Position numbers and translations under genes: made by a program. The notes beneath the pieces were generated by a model. The model was not told where the DNA came from, did no database searches, and saw only the letters and a list, made by a program, of their open reading frames with translations. From Diplolepis rosae (lineage: Eukaryota; Arthropoda; Insecta; Hymenoptera; Diplolepididae): a stretch of DNA of 64,000 nucleotides. Below are positions 21,216 to 32,596 of the stretch, piece after piece; position 1 is the first letter of the stretch; each line of letters opens with the position of its first letter. The stretch is taken from contig JAPYXD010000695.1 in NCBI GenBank assembly GCA_030998225.1, forward strand, positions 3,763,001 to 3,827,000, in the 5' to 3' direction.

Positions 21216-21826
21216 AATTTTAAAAATCTTTTTTTTGTATGTAATATCACAATATTTTGACTAAAAGTATCTCAATATTGCGAAAAGATGACTTAAATTG
21301 CTGAAATTTTCTTATAATTACGAAACTTATCTGAATTTTCCGTCACAATTTTCATAATTTTCAGATACAAATAAGTGTATTTGTGAAATACAAATTCAAT
21401 TCTAAATTATCCAAGATATCAGTTTCCGAAACATTATTTTGCTTAACCCTAATCATTTAAACGTGTCATGAATTTTCATATTTAGATACATTTTCAGCTC
21501 AATTATAATATAGTATTAACAAAAAAATTGTGGAATATTGATGATTAAATTGATTAAAAATATTATTAACTAGTTTTAATGATTTACAAGTTATGAATGA
21601 ATCTAGAAAATATTCTGCTTTATTGCCACTTTGATGCATATTAAAATTCATAAATGCGTATATTAAATTCCATATACTCTATATGCTATTTTATATTAAA
21701 TTTATATTAAATTTAATAAAAAAAATTGTTAATAGTGTAGTTGAGTTTTCGTTTTAGTTAAATCTTTAATTTGAAACTCAATATTGAAACTCAATATTGA
21801 AACTTATGTAAATGAAAAATATTTTT
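21216..21826. other. AT-rich DNA downstream of tRNA-Ser, no gene
   Basis: The TAAAATTTTCRTAATTTTMAGATAC-like words near 21240-21400 recur at 27980-28330 as a loose repeat. Two AACTCAATATTGA direct copies lie at about 21775-21800. Confidence 0.35.
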
Positions 21827-21834
21827 AAAAAAAA
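21827..21834 (-). terminator. Pol III terminator of tRNA-Ser
   Basis: Read on the minus strand there is a run of eight T starting three bases after the tRNA discriminator base, a standard RNA polymerase III stop. Confidence 0.85.
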
Positions 21835-21836
21835 TT

Positions 21837-21918
21837 CGCTGCGGACAGGATTCGAACCTGTGCGGGTAAAACCCAATGGATTTCAAGTCCATCTCCTTAA
21901 CCGCTCGGACACCGCAGC
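21837..21918 (-). tRNA. tRNA-Ser(UGA)
   Basis: Decodes UCA serine codons. On the minus strand the acceptor arms GCTGCGG (21912-21918) and CCGCAGC (21838-21844) pair over 7 bp, with discriminator G at 21837, as in eukaryotic tRNA-Ser. The anticodon stem ATGGA/TCCAT encloses loop CTTGAAA with anticodon TGA. There is a long variable arm (TGGGTTTTACCCGCA region), the class II feature of serine tRNAs. The T-arm CAGG-TTCGAAT-CCTG carries a good B box (GGTTCGAATCC), and the A-box region TGTCCGAGCGGTTAAGG is intact. No intron. It stands alone between AT-rich repeats and is followed by an oligo-T terminator, so it is likely functional. Confidence 0.95.
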
Positions 21919-23518
21919 TGTGCGGAGAAAGCTCGATAAAGTCATACCTGCCGTGAACGTCGTTCTGCTTTGAATCAATAGACCTCCACAACTTAAATAA
22001 ACGACGTTTCGTCACAACGAGATAACAGGGATATAAATGGGATGATTTCCTTGACTTATGTATGAGTGAAGAACACACTTTTTACGATACGATATTTTGA
22101 TTAAAATTTGTTTGAATATTTTTATATAATATTTCAATAAAATATTATATTTTTTATGTAATATAAATGATATAATATCAAATTATAATTTAAAGACAGT
22201 GGAAAACATTTCGAACTTAGCCATTTAATTTGAAATTACCATTTAATACTATAAAAACTATTTAAATCAATATATTCAAAACTATTAAAAATTATTACAT
22301 ATTTTATTTATGTTTTTATTGAATATTACTTGTTCATTTATATTTTTTAGGAAATTATTATCACTGTGAACGAAAAATAGGTATAAAAGTTGCTTTAGAG
22401 ATGTATAAAAACAAAGATAATATAGATTGAAAGGAGATAAAATGTTTATTCAGACTTTAAGGATGAAGTTAATAATATGTTAATTAAACATTTCAATTAT
22501 TTGTATTGGAAAAAAAATTTATTTTCATAATTTTATCTTATCATTATTGAATAAAACGCTTTTTAGTTGTGTATTAGGTAACCAAATAAATTTTTTCATT
22601 AGGATTCATAAACAAGATTTTTTTATACTTAAATTAAATTCAAGATGTATGTATAGAAAATTTAAGATGGGTAAGCATTTTTAATAACTATTGTATTTAA
22701 AGTTATTTTTACATATCTGTAAAGAAAATTTGTTATCATTAAATTTCATAAGTGCTGTTAAATTCTTATTTTTCCAAACTAATTCGATGTTAGGGATTTC
22801 AATTTTGCAAGCAAATTTTAAAAATCACCAAGAAAATAAAACATATCTAAGAAGATAAAATAACACTTTTTATTGAATAAAAAATGTATTACTGTATCTT
22901 CGTATATCTCAATTGAATGATAAGATTTTCAAATCGGTTCAAGAATTCCTAAAATTGAAAAATGCATTTTAACTGCAATTCTTAACCTTCAAACCATCCT
23001 AATTTGTGAAAAAATATTCATTATCATCTTTTGAAGTAAAGAAGATAAATACCGGATATTCAAATTGTAAAATGACTTTAAAACGATTAAAAATTAATTT
23101 CATTTTACGGACAAAACAAACATTCTTTTAAAATGAAAAACTACTTCCTGAAAGGGTTAAAAAAGTATATTTAGTTAGTTTTTGATTTTATGTGCAATTA
23201 TTATCACTCTTTTTTTAAAGTGATTTTAAAATATTCAAAGAATTTAGCAGAATTTTTTTTACTTTAGCAGTTAAAATAATTTTACTACGTACAGAAAATA
23301 TTATCATAGTCTTTGGGAAAGATTAAACCCTAAAATATAAAAAACAACCTCTCTGTAAAGCTGAAAAAGGTATATTTATCTTCTTCACGAATTTTTTGCA
23401 ATAATTCTGAAAATTTATACTCGAATGACGTAAATATTCAGGATATGTAATAGAAACTCCATTGCTGGAAAATTCCCCCGTTAAAATGAAGGAAACAACC
23501 CTCAAAAATGTAAAAATT
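21919..23518. other. Long AT-rich gene desert
   Basis: No gene, no repeat shared with the rest of the window. The first 150 bases upstream of the tRNA (to about 22080) are less AT-rich. The minus frame 21791-22078 merely crosses the tRNA. Confidence 0.45.
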
Positions 23519-24290
23519 AATTTTTTATGTTTAGTACCTTTATTTAGAAAGTTTTTGGAGATTTTTTAAAATTCCAACACCTTTATGTATTTTCAAACTA
23601 ACATTTTTTTAAAAAATATTGACTTTGAATAATTTTTTTGTTTTTTAACCAATTTTGTCATGATTCTTTTTTTATTTCGTTTCTTACAATGTGTATTAAC
23701 TTTTTGGGTATGGAAAATAAAGTAACATGACTGAAAAAAAAAGTTACAAATAAAATAAAATTTTGCAATAAATATATATTTTTTTAAAATTAAATTTTAT
23801 TTGTACCTTTTTTCAGTCATGTTACCTCATTTTCCACACCCATAAAACAGTTTTGTTGAATCAAAGAAAAATTTCTTTGATACACGATCAAAGAAAAAAC
23901 TTCTTTGAATTGAAGAAAGTTTTGTTGATTCGAACAAATTTTCTTTAATGCAAATGCAAATCTATTTCTTTGGTTAAAAGAAATTTTTTCTTTGATCGTA
24001 TATCAATGAAATGTTTCTTTAATTCAAAGAAACTGTTTTCTCAATGCATAGCCAAAAAGTTGATACACATTATAAGAAACAAAATAAAAAAACAATCTGA
24101 TTAACCAACAAAAAAGTTGTTCAAAGTCAAAAAATGCCCACAAAACTTAAAATTTATAGTTTAAAAATACATAAAGGTGCTGGAATTTAAAAAAACCCAA
24201 AACCTTTATAAATAAAGGTACTAAACATAAAAAAATTATATAGAATGTCTAAATTCAAAAAATAAAAATGTTAAAGGTGGCGGATCCCCT
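23519..24290. mobile_element. Foldback element (GGGGATCCGCC-end type) split by an F1 MITE
   Basis: The left arm TTTAGTACCTTTATTTAGAA, TTTTTGGGTATGGAAAATAA pairs with the right arm AAATAAAGGTACTAAACATA, CCAAAAAGTTGATACACATT. The right end (GGCGGATCCCCTTATAA) resembles the TTAA-flanked end at 30150-30172; the left tip is lost. An F1 MITE (23837-24046) sits in the right arm; the left arm at 23705-23720 shows the uninterrupted sequence. Confidence 0.75.
23837..24046. mobile_element. MITE family F1, copy 2 (nested in foldback)
   Basis: Ends CACCCATAAAACAG and CTGTTTTCTCAATG; internal TTTGATTCAAAG-type symmetry and ATACACGATCAAAG. Inserted in the right arm of 23519-24290. The mirror arm suggests the target was TTTTCCATACCC, giving a decayed TA duplication. 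Confidence 0.85.
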
Positions 24291-25205
24291 TATAAAGGTA
24301 TATTGTAATAAATTTCGATTTTTGCTAACTCCTTTAAAAATCTTTTCAAAACACTTAAGAACAAATTTGCGTAATGAATTTCGTATAAAATCAAAATTCA
24401 TCGAAGTATTTGCTTTTAACCCTCGTAAGGGTTGGTTTCATGATTCAAAGGTTTGTTAACTTGTCTACTATCTCAAAATAAATTTTTAATAATTGTCTTT
24501 ATGGTTTTTCAACTTTTTCTGTAAAGCATTTATCTTTTTACAAAAAAAATACTAACTTATGTTTTTTACGATTCACAGTGCATTTTAAAGGCTTAGAACT
24601 ATGAGTAACAAATTTTTTTTAAATTCTGAAAAAATTTGACAATGCACTTTTGCTTTAAATGAATAAAAATGAGGAGCTGAAAGCTACAAGAATCATTTTT
24701 TACTTGGAACACATTGATTTTTAATGTATTATATACATAGAAGAATCTAGCACGACCAGCAGATCGTTTTTTGGCTAATCAACATAATTTTGTTCGTATT
24801 TATATAACAAAACTATTGTTTGCGCTTAAAAAATTTTAATCCTATGATAAAAATTATCCATTTATTTATTTACTCATAACTAAGAGTAAATTATATTCAA
24901 AAATAACTCTTTTGGTGAAATTTCATTGAACAGAATCGGCTAATTTCTCTGAAACTTGACTTTAAAGAATTATTTTGATATAAAAACCAACTTTTATAAT
25001 AAATGAATTAATGACATAATTTTGTATCAATAACAAAAATTTTGTAGGGACAACAAAAACTGCTCAGCATAAACATTTTGTTGCAATCGTTAAATTTATT
25101 CTTTTAGTTTATGAATAATAAACATATTTTTTTCACACAATCATAATAATTAGATTGTCTCAAATATAACATTATATTGCAATGATTCCTATATAAATTT
25201 ATTGT
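24291..25205. other. AT-rich, nothing identified
   Basis: No shared repeat and no convincing frame. The plus frame at 24268-24459 runs out of the foldback element and is not a gene. Confidence 0.4.
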
Positions 25206-25209
25206 TGAC

Positions 25210-25760
25210 TTTGTGGAAAGGGTTTTCAGGTCTAGTGTACTGTCGAACGAATTGATAGAACCGCGGAAACCTCGTTTGCCAAGCTACTTAAGCAAGAATT
25301 TCAATTAGCTGGCGAAACGGTCGAACTAAGACAATTGTAGACTCTTCGAATAATGGGGTCGCATTACCGGGTTTTAACGAATTAACTGCGGATTAATTAG
25401 AAGGGACTCTTCTCCAGTTTCTGATCTTTTTCACAAGTTCACGTATACTAGTGTGCATTCTCGTGTCGATATAATTGAGCCATCGTTACACATTTTAATT
25501 ACATGTTGTTATAATAAGAGAAACAACTCTCCTGAATTTGCTGCATACGGAAACCGATTAAGCATTGGTATGTTACATATCAAATTACGCTATATCGTCT
25601 GAATTTCACCGCTTAATACTTTTTACACGGACCGTTTGAAGAGAAGCCGTCGGAACCGAAATGGAAAATGGGTCGTCGTAATTGACGATAATCGGTCTTC
25701 TTGTCGACTTTCAAGTCACTCTGACGAGTAATAAGTCATAAGAACATCTGATAGAGATAC
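25210..25760. promoter_or_regulatory. Candidate conserved non-coding island
   Basis: About 550 bp clearly less AT-rich than its surroundings, single-copy here, without long frames. It holds TAATTA-type homeodomain words (AACGAATTAACTGCGGATTA, GGATTAATTAGAAGG) and a GACGATAATCGGTC segment. Composition and lack of repeats fit a cis-regulatory element or a UTR; only inference. Confidence 0.25.
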
Positions 25761-26444
25761 CTAACTAACTATTCCGGATGTCTATGACATGTTTTTCTTG
25801 TTAAAAAATAAATATATCATTAAATAACACTCAAAAACAATCTGCAATTATGCACGGAGAAAATAAATATATAAATGTATTTTTCTTTAAACGGGTAATT
25901 TGTCAATTTTAACCAATAGGCGACACTTTTTGAATTGTTAAGTTGCAGTTCAAAAATGGCGGAATTTTAATGAATCGACTATATTGTGTAATTCATTTTT
26001 ACATTTTTATCAGCAATGAGAAGGTATTGATTTCATTTGAAAAAAGACTTTCGGAATTTTTAGCAAATCTTTACGTTTTGATATCAATTATCATCATAAC
26101 ATTTTTCGATTAAACCAAAATCAGAAAAGTAAGAGTATTTTACGGCATTTTTTTATAAGATGTATATTTTTCATTTTCATTTTAAAAAATACCGTTGAAA
26201 ATCGAAAATTCTATTTTTTTACCAGAATATGTAAAATACGAAAAAACGTAAGAATGCAAAATTGTTCGCTTCAATAAAGTCTACATATTTTGTCTGACAG
26301 TTTCTGAGATGAAATGTATATTTTACGTTTCAATGTCAAAAAATACGATTAAAATTTTAAAATTCCATTTTTAATTTGAAATAAATCCTAAAATTTTTTA
26401 ATAATTTTTATTATATTTTAGAAAACGATTATAAAGTCTTTGGT
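25761..26444. other. AT-rich, nothing identified
   Basis: Oligo-A/T rich with two ATTTTACGKMATTTTTT-like direct words; no gene. Confidence 0.4.
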
Positions 26445-26823
26445 ATCTGGAAATGACTTTTTTTTAAAGGAAACGTGTTTATTTTGGAGCTTTGTCTCAT
26501 CTTGGTAAAGATATTCATAACAAAAAGACTCCCAAATATTACAACTTTAAATTCAAAATTACTTCCCAAAATTCCCAAATCTAAAACACATTTTTACTAA
26601 AATAAAGGTTTTTTTACAACTAAACCGAGAAAAATGTTTGTTTGAATGAATATTGTTGCATTGTTGAAAATTTGCTTGATTCTAGTAAATGATATAGGAA
26701 AAGAGCAAGTTTGCATAAAATGGAAAATAAGTTACATTTTTGGAAACTCAGCCACTTCACACAGTAAAAAGTTTTATACGAATTTAAGAAATCACTTTTT
26801 TAACTTCATTTCTTTAATTTGAA

Positions 26824-27205
26824 CACTCAGAAAAAATATTTAATTGAATCACAAAAATTATTTGTTTGAAACACTTTCTTTGATGTAAAGAAATGTTTTG
26901 TTTTAATGAAACAAAATTTGTTTGATTCAAAAAAAATATCTTTGGACCAAATAAATATTTGTTCGAATCAAATAAATTTCTGCCTTAAATCAAACAAATT
27001 ATATCTTTAACCATATATCAATATATTCATTTAATTGTTTCGAAGAAAAATTAATTTGATTCAAACAAATATTTATTTAGTTCAAAGATATTTTGTTTGA
27101 ATCGGACAAATTTTATTTCATTTCAACAAATCATTTCTTTAAATAAAAAAAAAGTCGTTCAAAAAAATCATTTTCTTTGATTCAATCCAATCTTTTTTCT
27201 GAGTC
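26824..27205. mobile_element. MITE family F2, second copy
   Basis: CACTCAGAAAAAATATTTAA at the left and CAATCTTTTTTCTGAGTC at the right, same inner words as 18911-19251. The paralogous locus near 57062-57080 lacks it, giving an empty site. Confidence 0.85.
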
Positions 27206-27452
27206 ATGTAAAAACACCTATAGAACAAAAATATAAATTTAATTGATTTTAAGAAATCACGTTATTAGTCTTTTTTAAATGACAGAAATTATTTTTTCAA
27301 TATTATTTATTCATTTAAAAAAATATTTGTTCGCTTCAAATACAGTACTGGCGAAAACTTAATAAATAATTTCTTTAATTTTATTATCTTTGGACGAAGA
27401 CAATTTTTTCTTTAAATTAAAGAAAATATTTCTGTGATTGACAATATACATA

Positions 27453-27699
27453 CACCCAGAAAACAGTTTCTTTGAATCAAAGAAACATTTCTTTGATATA
27501 CGGTCAAAGAAAAACTTTCTTTGAATTGAAGAAAGTTTTGTTGATTCAAAAACATGTTCTTTAATGTAGACAAGTCTATTTCTTTGGATCAAAGAAAAAC
27601 TTTTGAATTAACAAAATTTTCTTTTATTCAAAGAAATTTTTTCTTTGACCGTATATCAAAGAAATGTTTCTTTGATTCAAAGAAACTGATTTCTCAGTG
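27453..27699. mobile_element. MITE family F1, copy 3
   Basis: CACCCAGAAAACAGTTTCTT and complement AAGAAACTGATTTCTCAGTG; left TA at 27451-27452. The arms pair over most of their length. Confidence 0.88.
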
Positions 27700-27709
27700 T
27701 CTGTACTTT

Positions 27710-27845
27710 GCGACTGCGCAGACATTTATTTTTTTAATTCAAAGAAAAAAAACAATCAAGAAATTTATTTAAATCAAAGAAATTTTCGTTTGACCGTATA
27801 GCATTGCACTAATTTGTTTGAATCAAAGAAACTTCTTTCTGAGTA
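27710..27845. repeat. Partial F1 MITE
   Basis: Only the right half survives: TTTGACCGTATAGCA and TTTGAATCAAAGAAACTTCT ending TTCTGAGTA. Confidence 0.6.
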
Positions 27846-27979
27846 TTAAATAAAATAAAATACTTGCTCTACAATAAAAAATAGCTTCCAAAAAGTAAAA
27901 AATTAGTTTTTTAAAATTATGATTAACATATTTTTACATCAAACAGAAATGTTGATAGATAGAAGTTTAGAAAATTCAG

Positions 27980-28330
27980 TTACTTTGTACTAAATTTAAG
28001 AAAAAATTTCTTAATTTACTTGTTTGGAAATTCTGAAACTTCTAACAGGAATAATTTTACGTTTTGGGTAACTGAAGTTTCATGCAGTTACATTTATCTG
28101 AAAATTTTGTTACAGTTTCGTAATTTTATGATAAATTTTATAAAACTTCTGTTACAATTTGGTAGTTTTAAGATACATTTTATGAAAATTCAGTTGAGTT
28201 TCATAATATTAAGAAAAATTTCAGAAAATTTAGTACAGTTTTCGCAATTTTAAGATACCTTTACTCAAAAACATAATAAATTTCGTCAAATTTTACGTTA
28301 CCTTTGTAAGATACAAATTTTGTCAATTTC
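27980..28330. repeat. Loose tandem of GTTACAGTTTCGTAATTTTA words
   Basis: Repeated pattern of a T(T/A)CAGTT(T/A)CRTAATTTTAAGATA type at roughly 50-60 bp intervals; a relative lies at 21240-21400. Frames here are by-products. Confidence 0.4.
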
Positions 28331-28829
28331 CTAACATTTCTAACTGAGAATACCATTTCTTTGAAACAAATAAACACTTTCATAAATAATAATATAATTT
28401 TTCTATAATATCTTATAAAATATAATAATATCTTAAAAAAGATTTTAATAAATTCAAAAACATGACAAAAATATATATTCAATTCACGTAAATTCTTTTT
28501 TTCAATCAAATATTTGAATGTTTTTCATTTCTTAAAATCAAGCACATTTTTCGACACTTAAAACAAAAAATGTCTTTTCTTCAGCAATATTCATTAAAAT
28601 AGTTTTCTCGGTTTTGTTGTAAAAAAAACTTTTATTTTAGTAAAAATGTGTTTCATATTTTACAATTTTCGAATTGATTTTAAATTTCAAGTTGTAATAT
28701 TTGGGAAGTTTTTTGTTGGTAATATGTTTATCACGTTGAGACTTAACTCCAAAATAAACACGTTTCCTTTAAAAAAGTAATTTCCAGTCATTAAGGAGAT
28801 TTTGGTTCCAGCATAATGACAGTTCTACC

Positions 28830-29260
28830 GCTAATTTACATTTTCTCGAAAGGTAATTTTTTCTTTTCGAAACCCTCTTCAAATATCGTTGTCATACGTC
28901 GAAATTTTGCTTGTCTACACAGAGTGTTTTGGGGATTTTGACGCTGTTCGATCGTTCCCAACGGGCCGTTCGGAATGCCCACGCTTTTCGCGGATCATTT
29001 TTCACTCTGACAATCTTTTGTCTCATCTTGGGGCTCGTGACACCGCATCGGCTGACAGTGACGAATCGAAAGTCTCGAGGCAACCCTTGAGTCATCGACT
29101 GACATTACGAGAAAGGTACCTTGTAGCTTGTACCGTCGGATACCGAATGAACTGGTGTAAATCCTCAGTAGCGGGAGAATGCTTAAAGCATATTTTTTAT
29201 CAGCCGAGACATTTTTTCTGCTGCGTCGATTGATTTTATTACTCTCAGAAAAAATTTCCA
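28830..29260. other. Lower-AT unique island, function unknown
   Basis: Overlapping frames of 114 (plus, 28889-29233) and 123 residues (minus, 28995-29366), neither matching a family I know. The island is single-copy in the window and could be an exon or a regulatory region. Following bases to 29480 hold nothing clear. Confidence 0.3.
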
Positions 29261-29483
29261 AGGGCGTAGAGTCCATACATCTAAGTTTAGATATCGCTAC
29301 ACTAAGAGAAATATATATTAACGCTTGGCATCCATAAACAAAAAAGAAAATAGCTAAAAGTGCCATTTTAAATGGATAGTTTGTGCTGTGAAAGGCAAAA
29401 TAGTATTATTTTTGCAGATGTTACTACTTGAATTGCACTATTTGCCATTTTGTTTCACTTTTTCATATTTGAATGGTAAATAG

Positions 29484-30254
29484 TCGCGTGAACTGAGCTG
29501 TTACCGAATTGGGTACCATTTCGATAACAAGACAGTTGAATAAATAGCGCAAAATTAACATTTTAAGGGTATTCCCCACCTTAAATATTTTTATTTTTTG
29601 AGTTTAGACCTCCTATATAATTTTTTTATGTTTAGTACCTTTATTTAGGAAGGTTTTGGGATTTTTAAAAAATTCCAGCATCTTTATGTATTTTTAAACT
29701 AAAAATTTTGAATTTTTTGGGCATTTTTTTGACATTTATTGACTTTTAATAACTTTTTTGTTTTTTAACCAATTGTCATGATTCTTTTTATATTTTGTTC
29801 CTTACAATGTGTAGCAATTTTTTAGGCATTGAAAATAAGGTAGCATGACTGAAAAAAGATACAAATAAAATAAAAACATGTCCCAAAATTTTCACTGTAT
29901 ATTATTATTACATTATTTTACATACAAAAATTCAACCAATTAATAAAAAAGAATCATGACAATTGGTTGAAAAACAAAAAAGTTATTGAAAGTTAGAAAA
30001 TGTCAAAAAAATGCCCAAAAAACTCAAAATTTATAGTTTAAAAATACATAAAGATGCTGGAATTTTAAAAAAATCCCAAAACCTTCCTAAATAAAGGTAC
30101 TAAACATAAAAAAATTATATGGGAGGTCTAAACTCAAAAAACAAAAATATTAAAGATGGGGAATCCCCTTAAAATGTTAATCTTGCGCTATTTATTCAGT
30201 TTACTGTCGTGTTACCGAAATGGTATCCAATTCGGTAACAGTTTGCTTCACGCG
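29484..30254. repeat. Outer palindrome, hit at its centre by another foldback
   Basis: The arms 29484-29562 and 30173-30254 are reverse complements (CGCGTGAA, TGTTACCGAATTGG, AATAAATAGCGCAA and their mirrors). Their junction would read ATTTTAAAAT, itself palindromic. The element 29567-30168 lies exactly in that junction. Confidence 0.85.
29567..30168. mobile_element. TTAA-flanked foldback MITE (GGGTATTCCCCACC type), 602 bp
   Basis: TTAA at 29563-29566 and 30169-30172; ends GGGTATTCCCCACCTT and AAGATGGGGAATCCCC. Arms of about 270 bp pair almost perfectly (GTTTAGTACCTTTATTTAGG with its mirror), so it is young compared with 23519-24290. Non-coding. TTAA duplication suggests piggyBac-type mobilisation (inference). 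Confidence 0.88.
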
Positions 30255-30294
30255 ATCCACCAAGGAAGCTTTTTAAGAACCAATTTGAGAGTGA

Positions 30295-31189
30295 CTACCT
30301 AAGTGTGAAATTAGATACGGCCCAACACTGGCACAGCATTGCCAAAAATTTGCCGAAGATCGATTGACAATATCGTGCCGTTGCTGGAATGATAACTCCG
30401 GTATGCACTTGCCGGCCAATTCTGGCCCAAACTCTGGCCGCCAGCACTTGTTTTCGGCACAACAACGGGCCAATGCTGTGCCGAACTCTGGTTTTCTCAC
30501 TTCCAGAATGGTTTTCCGTGGTAAAAGTGACAAATGGCGCAGTAATCTGCCGTCTATGGGCCGGACTCTGGTTTTTCTACATTCGAAACTGGATGCCATA
30601 GTAGAAGTGACAATCGGCTTGGTATAGCGCCGATACTGGGCCAAGTTTCGGCTGAAGCTTGGTAAATTTAAACAGTCGACAAAGGCCGCCGTCGTCGACC
30701 CAGCACTTGACCGTTGCAAACGACGATACTGGCCCAATAAAAATAGCCGACTCTTGGCTGCCGAGATTGGGCCAATCCCAGGTGGAAATTTACAACCGGC
30801 TTGGTACCGCGCCAGTATGCAGAAGGAAATCCGGTACTGGCAAAAGCACGCCTACCACCGGCGCGGCTCCGAAAGGTAACTTGGCTGAAAGCTGTCCACC
30901 GGTACTGGCGCTATACTGGACATCGCTACCATGCCAGCACTAAAATTCGTACTGGTTCAGTACTGGCATTACTCCGAAGTCGGTTGTAAGCCGACACTTG
31001 GTCTCAGGACTGGGGCTGTACTATGCCAGTACCGCGCCAACCCTCGGCCCGGTACTATCCAGTACAGGCATTGCTCTTTATTTACAACTGGCGCGGTACT
31101 CTGCCGTTTGTAAATACTGGCATGAATCCGATTTTTCCACCTGGGATATTGTGCCGTATTATCAGCTTCGGCAATTCGCACTTGGGTAG
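30295..31189. mobile_element. TIR element with CCAGTACTGG words, copy 2 (895 bp)
   Basis: Ends CTACCTAAGTGTGAAATT and complement of CAATTCGCACTTGGGTAG. G+C-rich relative to its flanks, full of TACTGG/CCAGTA and TTGGCCC-like words as in 15378-16200 but without the clean 80-bp array. Many overlapping short frames on both strands are compositional artefacts of stop-poor repeats. Confidence 0.75.
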
Positions 31190-32215
31190 AATTTTATAAA
31201 AAAGACTTCTTTTTCCTAAGTCTCAAGATGACTGAAGATGCGTTGTTTGAGTGCACAGCATCTGAGTCGTAGAAGAGGAATGTAAAAAGAAATCACTCTA
31301 GAGTAGGGAATGCGTGCACCAAACGCTAGTGTCAAAGGTTAAAGAAGGGAAGGCAGTAGTGCGAGAAAGATATATATATATATTGAAAGAGGGAGGGTTT
31401 AGGGAAGAGAAAGAGTTGCATTCCAGGTAGGGGGAAGACACTTGAGACGAGCTGCCTGCGGAGTTCGCAGCGAGCTACCGCAGAAGCTAACGCATATTAA
31501 AGAGCCTCGTAAAATCATAGGCATTCCGCGGAATCTGGTAATATGTTGGAGACGAGCAGGTTCAATGTTGTCTCAAGTACAGAGAGCAGGTGTTACGTGT
31601 GCGCTTAGCGCTGGGCAATTTATAATAACGATGACAGGCGGCCCTTTCAAGATTCCGTAATAGTCAGTACTGTGGAACGTGGTGAGAACACTCTCATCAT
31701 TTACTTGGCATTGCGATTACTGGGTTTTCATAGGTTGAGAGAAGAGCCTAAGGGTTTCCGTATTTCCAATGCAGCCATTCACGATGGATAAGGGGCCTGC
31801 GGCACATTAGAATTGAATTGAATCGAGGCTTGAGTCGTGAGCCGGGGTTCCTTAACGTTTACTGATTTACTTGTCTCTCCTTCTAAAACATCTTGATGTC
31901 TCTGTTGACACGAATAACGTCCAAGGATCTTTAAGATACGTGATTTCATTTCATGATATCGACACGAAGTGAGTCTTTCGAAACGTCATTTTTATGTTCG
32001 CTAAATTCCTTTTACTTTCTTTGGAGAATTTCAGTTTTTTATGTATATTGTCGTGTTTAGATAGTACACTGTAGACAATTTTTATGTTTAATTTAATATA
32101 AAAGTGTATGAAGTCATTTGGATATGGGGTATTCCACATAATATTTACCACCAAATTTTTTTTCTGTAACAAATTTTTGTCCACCGAACACTTAAAGTTA
32201 GCCGAATGGGTGTAA
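31190..32215. other. Unique DNA with a lower-AT part (31230-31850)
   Basis: Contains a (TA)n tract at about 31369-31382, an AGAAAGAGGGAGGG purine stretch and a 72-residue plus frame (31442-31660) that I do not recognise. May be transcribed or regulatory; no support either way. The rest is AT-rich. Confidence 0.3.
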
Positions 32216-32220
32216 TTTTA

Positions 32221-32326
32221 CGTGTGGAAAGTTAATTTTCCCGCGCTAATGCGGTAAAATTTTAAGTGCGCGGAAAATTAATACAAACTTAAAATTTTCC
32301 CGCGGGAAAATCAACTTTCCATACGC
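32221..32326. repeat. Small palindromic repeat (GGAAAGTTAATTTTCCCGCG)
   Basis: Arms CGTGTGGAAAGTTAATTTTC and GAAAATCAACTTTCCATACG; inner GTAAAATTTTAAGT pairs with ACTTAAAATTTTCC. About 106 bp, probably a tiny MITE. Confidence 0.7.
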
Positions 32327-32596
32327 AATACGTATTTTTTTATTTTAATATGACGCGGAATTTTTGAGACATCTTTTTCTAAAAATTTTTATACTGTGCT
32401 TGCGCATCGTTCTACGCATAACACTCCTCGTTATATCTATGTTTTCATAAAATATGTTTACGTGGACAGAATAAAGGTGGGGGGTGTTAGTAAAAATTCC
32501 ATAGCTGTCCACAGGGGATGGGGGGATAGTGTCAAAAAGTAGTGAAAAATTGTCCACGTGGTATATGGATGGCCCCTAAGAAAAAAGGGGCAGTGC

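Larger units (their letters stand above)
26445..28800. mobile_element. Long-TIR element of about 2.4 kb, nested by MITEs
   Basis: Inverted arms of roughly 245 bp: left about 26445-26690 (AAAGGAAACGTGTTTATTTT, CTTCCCAAAATTCCCAAATC, ACACATTTTTACTAAAATAA) and right about 28555-28800 with the complements. Between them lie an F2 MITE (26824-27205), an F1 MITE (27453-27699), a broken F1 copy (27715-27845) and loose repeats. The piece 26590-27340 is paralogous to 56765-57540. No transposase frame is seen, so it is non-autonomous or gutted. Confidence 0.7.

Noticed and set aside
30273..31189. Several G+C-rich coding frames on both strands
   Set aside because: They lie within the CCAGTACTGG-type TIR element and are compositional artefacts.
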